Source: Scatophagus argus
Taxonomy: Eukaryota; Chordata; Actinopteri; Scatophagidae
Assembly (NCBI RefSeq): GCF_020382885.2
Contig: NC_058516.1
Coordinates: 10,469,902-10,533,901, forward strand
Length of the DNA: 64,000 bases
Reading direction: 5' to 3'
Numbering within the stretch: position 1 is the stretch's first letter; each line of letters opens with the position of its first letter. Shown here one piece after another: positions 41,340 to 53,200 of this stretch. The position numbers and the translations under genes were made by a program. A model generated the notes under the pieces. That model worked only from the letters and a program-made list of their open reading frames with translations. It searched no databases and was not told the DNA's origin.

Positions 41340-44300
41340 ATGGAAGGAAGCGACTTACGGAACCGAACCGACCCGGGCCAGCCGAGGCCAGGTCGAAATA
41401 CGACAGACAGCAGCACTCAGACTGACAGCAGAGCAAAAGGTGAACCACAGGGAGAAAGAGTTGATGCTAAGCTACGTAGATTTCTGTGCTGTCCTGTTAT
41501 AAAACAGCTGATTGTTTACCAGTACAACCTACCAGCTAGTAGCTCGAATCTTTATGGCAGCCATAAAGATTTAGGGCATCTCAATAAAGTATCGCGGAGG
41601 GAAGTTTACTATATCATGATTTATTTTAAACACTTTCTTTCATGTAGTGTTCTACACAGTAATGTGTTAAATGAATAATAAAATCTTGTGATCTTGTGTA
41701 AGATGATTCTCCATTCACTGATTTGTCCTCCAGGTCATGGCCCCAGGTTGTCAGAGGTAAACCTCTTCACCTTGTTGAGTTTGTGGATGGAGCTGTTCCC
41801 ACAGGAGCAACCTGAAGAGGATGACCACAGTCAGGTTGGTGTACAAATGCTCACAGATCACCTGGAATTAAACAAAATAAGTCATGATTGAAAGCTCACA
41901 TACTACACATTTAAGTTGCGCTGTGGATTGAAGTAGGTTCCATATCATCACTTCTTTGTGAGGGCATAGTTTTGAGTCTGCTTGTCTTCCAGGTCCGTGG
42001 GGTGGGTCTGGTGGTGGTGCGGGACAGTAAGGTGGTAGGACTCCACTGTTCAGGACCTGAGCTCCACGCAGGACAGGCAGCCATCATCCAACACGGCGCC
42101 AACTTGGCTGACTGTCAGCTGTACTTCTCTAGGAGACCCTGCGCTACCTGCCTCAAGATGATCATCAACGGTGAGGAGACAAGGAGGGACTTTAGATGGA
42201 TAGTAGGCAGATACAACGATCTTGAGAAATTACAGACTAATTATATATGTAATCAGTGCTTATTTATAGGTCAAAGTACATAGCTTGGGCTGATACTACA
42301 CAGTATTTATAGCCTAGCCTAGTTTGCCACTCTTATTCTGGCTGCACACTTTGGAACTAATGCCCCCCTCCTTTTTTAGCAGATGAAAAAGAGTAATATT
42401 ATAGTGAGTGAAGTGAAACAAAACGGCAGCTCAGCATGATTATCGGGCTAAGTTGAACCTTGACACAAATGCGCACATTTTAATAGCAATAACAGTCGAC
42501 TGAAGAAAATTTTCGACAGTAAAAAGCTTTTTGGTTTCAGTTTCAATTCACTGAGCAGAGAAAATGTCCCCCTGAAGGAAGTATTATTGCCACATAAGCC
42601 ACAAGACACTAATTTTAAAAGTAGGATTTTTGTGATATTGTGTTTTGTGATATTGTGTCAATTCTCAAAAACAAAGTTTAAATAGTTTAGTTTCAATATT
42701 ACTAAGTTTTCTGCTAATATTGCCAGCTGTCATTTTCCACTGTGTTGTATTACATGTATTGTCATGAGATGCTAAATTTAAATAGTTTCGTACCACTAAA
42801 GACCTTAGTAATGTGTACAACGATTGCTGGGAAACATCTGTCCAACTGAGCAAGTGTCAACACGTGGTTTAAGTGACAGTATCTCCACTATGTTTGCACT
42901 TGATTATACATTTGTATTATTTTGTGCAAATGCTAAAACTTTAGACTAGCTTTTCTTTAACTGGAAGCAAATACTGATGATGCCGTATGCTCTTCCCCAG
43001 CTGGAGTCAGTCAGATCTCCTTCTGGCCGGGAGACCCTGAGATCAGCATGCTGAGGTCCACCTCTCCAAACCTTTCGAACTCCCACAGTCCACCTAACTG
43101 CATCACGGAGGAGGCCGCACTTGACGCCCTGGCAACGGAGAAGCTGAAGTCCAACAGCCGTCCTCACATCTGTGTGCTGCTGCAGCCGCTGGCTCCGGGT
43201 CTGGCGCAGTTTATCAACGAGACGTCCAGAGATTGTGATTTCATGGAGAGGGTGACTGATGATGAACCAAGGCTGAACACAGAGGAACTCTTCAACAGGT
43301 ACCCCGCCTACCTGCCCTGCTGCACCGATAATAAGGATAATGATAAACCTCTAGGTGCTTTCAAATAACTACTGGAGTTCAGGTTTCTGAAACTAACTGC
43401 AAGGTTTAGCCATGCAAACGATGTCCTTTTTCAGCAGAATAAAAAAATCTGCTGCTCGCATATATGTAGGAGAAATTCTTTCTGCTTTCCAGAGAGCGGA
43501 CGGGACACCTGAAGCGTTTCTCCAGAAGGTTCTTGGCCGAGACTTCTCAGCAGCACCGGGACATTTTGACCCACATGGGTCTGGAGAACTTCTGTGTCGA
43601 GCCATACTTCTCTAACCTGAGAGACAACATGAGGGAGCTGGTGGAGGTTCTAGCTGCGGTGGCCGCCGGGGTGCCACGGCAACACTACGGCTTCTACAGG
43701 TTAGAAACACTCATGATTCATCATGTTATGCACTTGCTGTCTCCAGATTTTATTCGTTGGTGACTGTGCTGTTCCTGTGACCCAGGGAACAGTGTTCAAC
43801 CCCTGAACCATCACTAGCCGAGTCATCACTGTCTCCTGGACGTGAGGAAATATCCCAAGCAGGGGCTCGCCATTGCATCATTCAAGCAAGGCTACTGGCT
43901 TATAGAACAGGTCTGATTGGTTTTTTTGTTTGTCACAGAATGCTTGAGGGTAGTCCATAGAGGTTCAGCATACCAGTACATATACTGTTCCAGGTCACTC
44001 TGAACAAGAAGAGATTAGAACACCATTTGGCTAAAAGTTAGTTAAGATAAAAACAAGAATCTAACAATTAAATATCTGGCTAATTAAAGGAAAGATGTTC
44101 AAGTTCGGCTCAATGACATGTCAACCCTCTCGCCGTTTAGATGATTTAACTGTAATTGTCAGACTCAAACTGCTCTAACAGCATTACTAGCTGCAAGTTT
44201 TTTTTAAGGTCTAGGAAACAGATCAATGGCTGCAGGATATTTTCCACAGCTTCTAACATGCATAACCTCATTTTCATTCCAGAGGACCCTAAAGTGGGTG

Positions 44301-45728
44301 TGGGTGCTGTTATCTGGGCCAAAGGACAGACGGTGAGCTCAACTTTCTACCTTTTGCTTTGGTCAGGATGGTCAAGACAGATAACATCAGCCTCATATAG
44401 ATGGAGGTTTTAGTTCCAAATGGGATCAAATAAATCCACTTATGGGTGATTGTATTAATGCATCAGTGTTTTCAGTGTGGTTGGATGCAGTGTGCTGTTT
44501 CAAGCTGATGCCTTTTGACAAATCCCTCTAGTTAGCTTCCATGCAGCGATGATAATAGCATAGAAGCTAACGAGATGGGCAGGGTCCATGTTTCGTAGCA
44601 GTGAGTATCCTAAAGTAAAATGATTTTCACTGTTTTTTGCTGAAAATTAGACAGGAAGATTGATGCCATTCTTTAATATCTGTAGGCTAAACATGAAGTT
44701 AGGTTAGGTTAGTGAGCTTCATAGGTGATTGAAGGGGGATTTTTGGACTTGGACAGAGCTGTCTTCACTTGTTTCTACTATTTATGCTAAGCTAAGCTAA
44801 TCAGCTCACAGCTAAACATTCATTCTTCTCACCCAGGTGAGCAGTGATGGGACGGGGTGTCTGTACCTGGTGGGTTGCGGGTATAACGCTTACCCAGCAG
44901 GCTCGCACTATGCCGAGTACCCTCAGATGGATGACAAACAGGAGGACAGACAGAGACGCAAATATAGATACATTGTCCACGCGGAGCAGAACGCCCTCAC
45001 CTTCAGGTCAGAACATCATCTCTACAGCAAAGTGAAAAATACCATCACAAAGTTAATATAACAGAGATGTTCCTCCTCGTGCTTTTAGGACTCGGCCCAT
45101 CAAACCCGAAGAGCCCACCATGCTGTTTGTAACTAAATGTCCATGCGACGAGTGTGTCCCTCTGATCAGAGGAGCCGGCATCACGCACATCTACACCACT
45201 GACCAGGACAGGGACAAGGTGAAGGGAGACATTTCCTACCTGAGGTTCAGCAGCCTGAAGAACATCAGCAAGTTCATAGTGAGTACACTAAGTGATATCT
45301 CTTGCCTTTATGTTGTCACATGCTGATGTTTTAGCTGATGTTTCATTTCTATAGGCACAAATAAGTTTTAAGTAAAAACAAATAAGACGAATTTCTACAC
45401 TCAGGCTTGAGAATAGATTCCTTACATTCCACCAGCTTGAGCAATGTGACATTTTTCTGTCTTCACAGTGGCAGAGGAGCCCTCCAGCTTATCCGACGCC
45501 CACTCCTCACCATGCCAGTAAGTTCCACCCTGTTATCTTTATGTCTTCAGTTATGCCTTCGTTGTCTCATACTGTAGCTGCAGTATTTTTTTAACTTCAT
45601 TTTACTATTATTTTATTTTTGTTCCAGACGGATGCGTTGGGAAGCACGGCAGGCAGGCCTGCCAGGAGAGCCGCAGCAACAAGAAGCTGTGCACCGACAG
45701 ATCGTACAAGTCGCCCACTGTTAGCTGA
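41340..45728 (+). CDS. cdadc1: cdadc1, cytidine and dCMP deaminase domain-containing protein 1, complete (522 aa)
   Basis: Eleven exons join in frame: 41,340-41,439; 41,734-41,834; 41,993-42,170; 43,001-43,298; 43,493-43,699; 43,786-43,910; 44,283-44,332; 44,837-45,006; 45,089-45,278; 45,469-45,517; 45,628-45,728 (TGA). The 522 aa compare with 514 in human. The start MEGSDL was chosen because this exon carries SSTQTD, matching human VSTQTG, just before LSEVNLFTLLSLWMELFP. There are two deaminase-like domains. The first (about residues 68-130) keeps the zinc-ligand pattern, H92 with C117 and C120, but reads HAG where an active enzyme has HAE. The second is canonical: H401-A-E403 and PCDEC with C429 and C432. 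Family knowledge: vertebrate CDADC1 deaminates deoxycytidine nucleotides, recently reported for dCTP, feeding dUTP to thymidylate synthesis. The C-terminal tail diverges from human. Confidence 0.96.
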
Positions 45729-46870
45729 ACATCAGCCACAGGCGGGTGGACAGATAAATAGATACACCAAAAAAAAAATAAACAAAACAATGGAATCATG
45801 TTTTTAGCTCACAGATTTGATGTTTTATGGCTGCATCAGTACAGCCGGATCTGGATCACTTATTTCCTTCTTTGTAGGCAGGACTGGGATTCCTTTTGAA
45901 AACCATGTTTTTTTTTGTTATTTGATCAGTCCAAATTCCATTTAACCATATACACTTAACAATTTTCTTGTGTGCTGTAAAAATCTGCTTAAGCATGTTT
46001 ATGTTTTATACCATGCTGAGTGACAGCAGACCAACAGCAGCCCACTCTGGTACTTTACAGTTGGAGATTGGTACAGTTACAGTTACACACCTTAATGGCT
46101 TTATTTAGACTAACAGGGGCTGCTTTAAAGAGGAATTGTCGGTGGTGGGTGATTCCCCCCCACGAAACTTTTAGGTCCAGGTTATTAAAGCTGCAGTAGG
46201 CAATCTGAACGTGCAGAACTGAAAACCTTTCCGCAGATTGTTTGATTCAGATGCAGTTCAAAATGAGTTCTTTCAAACTAAATTTATAATAAAGTATAAG
46301 ACTGTCTGCTGCAGCTTTAAGAGGACAGTGACAAGGTGGTTGGAGAGAAAAGGACAAAATGAAAATCACGAAAATCAACAACAAGTTGACCTCAAAGGGA
46401 AACCACCAAGGAAGGATGGATGGGAATAGATGAGTGGTGGTTAGTGGAGTGGAGGAGGAGGTGAGGAACGCGTGTGGACATTGGTGAGTGTGAAATGAAA
46501 GGGAATGAGCGGGAAATAGATACCACAAAAAAAAATACATATGTATTTAAAATGATACAAAGTGTGATATGTGGATTTGTTCATGTCATTTTATTATATT
46601 TTTTTATATATATATGTGTTGAATAGTTTATTTAAATGGTGTGAGGTGTATGGCTGTGAACACGTTCATACCGTGTGTATGTACTGTACGTACTTACAGG
46701 GTGTCGACTCGGATAAAGTTTAACCTTGTATTTGAAAGGCCGTTGCTGTGAGAATGTTTCTCTTTCTATATATATTACAGTAGTATTGTTTTATTATTGT
46801 TTTTTTATTTAATTAGGATGGATTGAAAAATTGCACTTTTCATGCTCAAAAGAAAGGAATAAAATCTCTT
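45729..46870 (+). other. cdadc1: cdadc1 3' UTR
   Basis: Poly(A) signals AATAAA lie at 45,777-45,782, only about 50 bases after the stop, and at 46,858-46,863. Either a very short or a 1.1 kb UTR is possible. The sequence between has no coding frame of interest. Confidence 0.55.
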
Positions 46871-46899
46871 TCAGCATATTCAGCGTATTCATTATGAAA

Positions 46900-47250
46900 T
46901 GAATTTACTCAGTTACTATACTTAAGTACAATCTAGAGGTACTTTCTACATTCACTGCAATAATTTTCATCTCATATTATACTTTATGCTTCACTGCGCT
47001 TATTTGACAGCTCAAGTTAGCAGTTTCCTTATCAAGATTTTTAATTGGTTTAAATGTCAATTAAGCGGAGAAAATAATCAGCAGTCATGTACAGAACAGT
47101 TCAAAATGAGCTCCACATTAACAGTAAACTCTTGCTCTTTACTTTTACATTTTCCTGATTCCACTTACTTTTACTCAAGCAACATTTCCGATACAGGACT
47201 TTTACTTGTAACGGAGTACTTTTACAGTGAGGTAGTAGTATATTTACTTG
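46900..47250. mobile_element. 'tactcaagtaaaagt' element, degenerate copy 2
   Basis: Contains TACTTAAGTACAATCTAGAG, CTTTTACTTGTAACGGAGTA and TATTTACTTGAGCAAATG. It lies in the gap between the convergent 3' ends of cdadc1 and cab39l. Confidence 0.65.
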
Positions 47251-47627
47251 AGCAAATGATTTCAATACTTTCTCCAAAACTGATTATTTATCCACAGTCA
47301 CTGCCTTAATTTTCGGCGTGCAAAACCTGCTCTACTTGCACTTCATACCTTTTTTCTGCTGGTACAATAACACACTTTTGAAATGTTCTTTGTGCTTTTG
47401 TGCAAATCATAGAGGCAGTAAATGTGAATGTCGAGCCTCTTGGCATGACCCAGGGGAAACAAACAGACCCAAAACATCATCACCTTAATGTTAGAAGACA
47501 ATATAAATAAAGTTGAAATAAAATACAAGAGGTTTCTATCAGAGTGAGAGGATGATGTGTATTGAACACCACCTGCCTGTAATCATGTGACAAATAAGCA
47601 CACGCACAAAGTTTGCATTCCCATCCT

Positions 47628-50234
47628 TTTATTTGTGGTGAATGTGGTACAATGGCATCTGTGTGTGTGTGTGTGTGTGTGTGTGTGCGGGGCAGAGGGG
47701 GAATCTGCATTCAGAGAGGACGCAGGGAAGATAATGTAGAGTTCTGCTCAGACCAAAGTCGCTTGTTGTTTTAGTTGAATTCAAAATCCAAAGAAAGACT
47801 AAGGTGAGTTTGGCTCAAGTGACGAGTCTGGTGTAAAGCTGGTTGCATCTCATATTCATATCATTATATTCTGGTATGTCACAGCTTCTAATATTAAAAA
47901 AAAAAAAAAAAAAAGCTGGTATTGATTTTATTTTCCACCCAACAATCAAAACATGGAGAGCTATTATTTTTCTTTTCTGTCAGAAGAAAAAGCAGAATAG
48001 TAATTCACAGATTTGTAACTCATTGTCACCCCACAGCATTTCACTCCTGCCTGTAGATTTGCTGGATTTAACAAGCGACAGCCAAATGAAATTTACACAA
48101 ACTGTTCAGAGCGAAAAGCTCAAGTCCGAATTTTCATTTTCATTTGTTGTGACTCCTTTAAGGTTGTTTAAAAACGTCTGTGGAAGCTCAAAGTCAGAAA
48201 TTAAATGCTGAATTTTACAGAAAACTTTTTACAAAACTGATTTCTTTCACCTCCGAGTCGAATCTAAAACCGAAACGACACTTTTAAAAGCGTTGTTTTA
48301 ACCTCGTTTTTCTTTTTGCACATTTTCTCTCTCATCTACAGGTTGATTTTTCACAGTTAAGATTTCACCATCAACTTTGGCCAACAGGTTTCCGGATAAG
48401 TTTATAGCCAGCACGGTTTGTAATTCACATATCAAATCAGCACTACTTTGGTGACAAACTCAAAATAGAAACTGTGACCCTGATCTGTACACAATGGCAG
48501 CTGCAAAAAAAAAAAAAAAAAAAAAAAAAGGTTTACTATGTTTCTTTAACAGCGTAACTCAAATATAGTGAGTTAAGAGGTTCACTGCTTAATCACAACA
48601 AACATGTTCTATCCAGAGCATATTTTCATTAACATAATAATTAAGCTCCCCTTAGAAAGATATGGAAAATATTATTAAAAAAAAAAAAAAAAAGATTAAA
48701 AGGGGGAAAACACACCGAACTAAAAAAGGCACCTCTGAATCTTCTCGCCTTTCCGTTCTAATACCGACATCCGATCCAAATGGGAGCGAAACGTTCGTTG
48801 CGGTACAGAAAGAAAAGGAGTGAAACAAAACGACACAGACAGCCATCTTTAAAGCTGCTCTCCCTTCTCTCTCTCTCTCTCAACACAGCAAAGTGCCTCC
48901 CGTCAACGCTCGATGCTCTCACTCGCAATGGCACTCACTTCACGTGTGCAAACCAGAAACTGTACATGACAAGTAATGAAAAACATTAAGCATTGTGATA
49001 ACAGAGATCAGCTTAAGATTAACAAAACAAACATGAATGAACGTGAATCATATTATTATCATTTCTTTAAATCATACAGAAAGTGCAATCAGCCACCAGC
49101 AAAGAGAACCAGTGATCAAAGTGATTGAAGCTTCCTGTTCCGATAGCAGCCCCAACGTCACAATACTATTAAAAAGGCCCTTCATTTCAAAGTCTTAAAA
49201 TATTCCTACAGAAGCTACTTTTTTGTTGGCAATTCTTGGTTAACAGAGACCCCCCCACAACCAATTCTCTGGAACACCCCTTCCTGTCATCTTATTCATT
49301 TAACTAGAATGGTGCGGGTGGATGCTCCGAAACCCGTGAACAGGTCGGAAGATTTGGAACTGTTGTGGGATCACTTTGAGAAAAATCAAAATCGCGACCA
49401 GTCGGAGTCAATTTAAAATTTAAAACTCCAACACACAACAACATAACATCTGCGGCAACACACCAAACAAGTGCCGAATTTTTGATCTTGGAAAGCTAAG
49501 CTAAGCTAGTTAGACGTTTGAGTTTTTTGCACCAGCGATTAGCTAAAACATTAGCTTTTGCAGAAGACAAGACTTGTTCTATTTGGGTGTAAAATCCCCG
49601 ATGCTGCGTTAGCATTTTGGGATTGAACACAAATCAGATCTTTTCAGTTTTGAAAAGAAAAAAACTTGAGCAATCATTAGCTTTGGCTGTGCAATAAGAA
49701 GGAGACGTTTGGCTAGCAGGAGGCTAACAAAGCCTTTAGCAATGTGTTGCACACTAAAGTGTATTTATGATCCTGACTACAGTAGAGGTGTTGACTCAGC
49801 TTAGAAAAAAAAAAAAGTCTTCATTATTTTTTTGATTTGCAGAAACTTTAGCTCAGAAATTAACTGAATGGATCACGCCTGCTTTGAGCCACTGATCCAT
49901 TTAGGCCGAAGCTTTTTAACCGCTGGTTCTCCCAACAGAGCAAATCAGCTGCCTGCAACACCATAAACTGTGGCACAAAAAAACACAACAACAACAACAA
50001 AAAAAAAATCATGAGAAAATTTTACAAAAGAAAGATCAGTGATCAAGAACTACTCTTGCACAAGTTGAATGAACCAACAAAGAAAAAAAAGACAAATAAT
50101 GTCTTGAAGATTCTTGTTTTGTTTTTGTTTGTTTTTTTTAAATAGAATAACCATTATTGTTAATGTGTTTTTTTTCTACTGTATGTCTTCCTATTGATAA
50201 AAAGTTGGGGTCTAGGGCAGGGACAGATGCTTCT
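47628..50234 (-). other. cab39l: cab39l 3' UTR (probable extent)
   Basis: The stop codon is at 50,237-50,235. The minus-strand signal AATAAA at 47,633-47,628 would give a 2.6 kb UTR; nearer AATAAA hexamers, such as one around 47,930, would give shorter ones. The stretch contains long poly-A runs on the plus strand (47,895-47,914, 48,506-48,529, 48,677-48,693), a (GT)n array at 47,660-47,687 and no supported gene. Confidence 0.45.
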
Positions 50235-53200
50235 CTAGGAGGCTGGCTTCTTCAGATCCCTGATCTGTTTGATTAGGTAGGTCTTCTCGTCGTTGAACTG
50301 CTCGTCGTCTGTGCGATCCTTCTGGAAGTTGCTCAAGAAGTCAATCAGTTTGGTCTGGTTCTTGAGCAGGATGTCGATGATGGGCTGCGTCTTGTTGGGG
50401 TTCGCTACAAAAACCTGAAGATAGAAGCAGAAGAAAACAAATTTTTACCTTGTGTACATAAGTGTGTCTGGGATTCATTACTGGGTGACATCGTGAGTTA
50501 CTTTTATTTAATTAGTTAGACTAAACAGAAGTCTGTGCACCTCTGCTGTTCGAGTATATCCAGCCTTTAACACAGGTAGAAAAACCTGATCGCAGTATTC
50601 TCTTTCCTGTACTGCCTTTGCCTCCATTCGGGCCTTTGTAAAACAGCAAACAGACTTTGTAAGAAGCCACTCTGACATTTCATCTATAGATTTAGAGGAT
50701 GCACAGAATGACAGAGGCCAAAAAAGACACAGAGAACCCGCCTGGCCTTTGGTGAACTACACAACAACCAAATAAGGTCTCTTACACAAGCCCTCACTTG
50801 ACTAAACTGATCTATATGTGTTGTGTTAGGTGCATTAGAGTGGCGTTTTTACCTTAAAGACATGGAAGGCCTCAAACTGGATGTTGGGACTCTTGTCTCT
50901 TAGCAGATTCATCATCAGTTTGAGGTTCTCCGGCTTGCTGATGTAGCGCGTCATCACTGTGAAGTTATGTCTGTCCAGTAACAGCTCGCCCAGAAGCTGG
51001 AGAAGAGATGATCCACAAAATGTGACATGTGAAATGTGAAATTAATAACGTTTCTTGACTGAGTGAAAGTTTAGGCTTCAAAGTGGTGTCGCGGTGCCAA
51101 AGTTTGGACAAATTAGAGGTGAGACCTGACCCAGGATCCATTCAGGTTCAGACAAATTTTATGAGGCCTGTTTAACATTATGTGTAATACCCCAGTGGAC
51201 CCAAGCAATAATCAATGTAGTGTAACAGCAAATGCAAATAAACTGCAGAATGCATCTCAGGCCACAAGATGGCACCAAGTGACCAGCAGGAGCGAGTGGC
51301 CGCTGCTCAGGAAGGGTTAAAGGTCAGGGAGCAGGGGTCAGACTTGTTTATTAAAGCTAACATTAGCACCTGTGGCAACAAATGAGCAGTCAGTTGTCTT
51401 AAGGGTGCTACAAGCAACAAAGCCGCAGTGCTGACTGTGAATGAGTTGTGTTTGTCATCTGTTATCATGAAACCAAGTGGGCTTTTAAGCTGAAATAACA
51501 AGAGGTTTTGACATCTTGTAACTTGTTAATGAGAGTCTGTGTTCTCCTGGGTTTTTTTTTTTTTGAATTTTCTCTAGTCCACCCAGGTTTCCAGAGCTTA
51601 CTAGCAAAACTATTTCAAGACATGCTTTTGTATGATTACAAATCAGCATACGAGTGGGAGTCAAACCTTTAGAGACTGCCTCTTGGTGACGTAGTTCTCT
51701 GAATGCAGCAACTTCTCGTAGTCTGCAAACACCTGCGATTATAAGAAACAGACAGGACTGAGATGGGATCTGAGACTTGAGGTTTAACACGTCTAGTTGT
51801 GTCTGCCCCCCCATGGAGAACTTACAACATTTTTAAATCACCCAAAATGACAAAAACTACTTGGATGTGGGCATTCAAATGCAAAAACAAACAAACAAAA
51901 AAAAACCCCACAGATAACAAGGTGACAAGTTTTTCTTCTACTTCCTCCTAACTTGTATAAGACACCAGATTCGACCGAGTAACTTGATCGCAACCTTTGG
52001 ACAACCTTTCTTAGATTAAATGGACAGAAATCCTTAATCTAATATGACGCTAAACATCTGTCCTTGAGTGAGCAACTTTAAGTACCTTTGTCACAATAAC
52101 TTTTTTTATGTCACGGATAGTAAAATCAGTCAAAAACTAACTTGTGCTGCTGTAAATGTACCTTGGCGGGCCACCAAAGTCTAATTAGAGGGCTGTATTT
52201 TGGCTCGGCCTTGTCACAAGGCTCCTACATTACATCGACTCTACTGAGCCCACAGCGGCGTCTCCTGACAGGCAACGCAGTGACATCTGTCAACATACGA
52301 CGTCCAGGTAAAAAGGCAGTTTTGTGCGGGGTTTCTTCAGCCTGAGACCCCTGGGGGCCATTCCTATGAATGGGACCCCTCTGCCTGGGGAGACTAACAG
52401 AATACAGCAGAGCTTTTGTATCTGGACTAGTTGTGACACTGAGAGGGCCTTCCACTGACTGACTTTTCCTGGAACTCAGTCTAAACATCTTACTTTCTGA
52501 CCAAATTGAGTTCAATGAGATAAACTTTTTTATTTTTGCATATGTTGACTGGGCCATTGGGCACTGATGTGACTGATACCTGTTCTAGTTATGTATTGGG
52601 TTTTTTTCTCTCATGGGGTTCCCCCAATCAAGCAGTCATTTAGAGGTGTGTTTATGTTTCTGCAACCTATATGGTAGCTTGTGTGCGTTGCGTGGACGCG
52701 GTCAGGGATTGAGGGGGAGGTCTGATGCGCCTGGTGACGCTGGTTTAAAGCAACATGGCAAACATGTGTGGTAACTGTGACAGTCAGCCATCAGATGAAT
52801 CCTCTGTGAGTTAGAGCTACAGTGTTGGGAAATATGTGTGTGTGTGTGTGTGTTCCCATGTGACGCAAATCACTCACGGCATCGTAGTTCTGTTCGAGGT
52901 ATTCAGCCACAAGCACTTTATGTCTTGTCAGGAGATCCTGTGAATAAAGACGAGGGAAATAGTTATACATGAAATCTGTTTCTGTAGTTTTTCGTATCCC
53001 AACATAACAGGAAATGCTAACTTCCTGTACAGTAATGCAGCAGGCAAAACACTTTAAAGGTGCCAGTGAACAACTAGAGGGTTATCTAAAGTGACATGGT
53101 CAACCCATCTTAAAGGGCCAGTTCATCCAAATTACAAAAAAAAAAAGTAGTCGTGGTTTTATTAAAGGTTTGGAGATATATGTGCCCAGTACAATGAACA

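Noticed and set aside
41203..41502. 99-codon plus-strand frame overlapping cdadc1 exon 1
   Set aside because: It is out of frame with the conserved STQTD reading of that exon and matches nothing.
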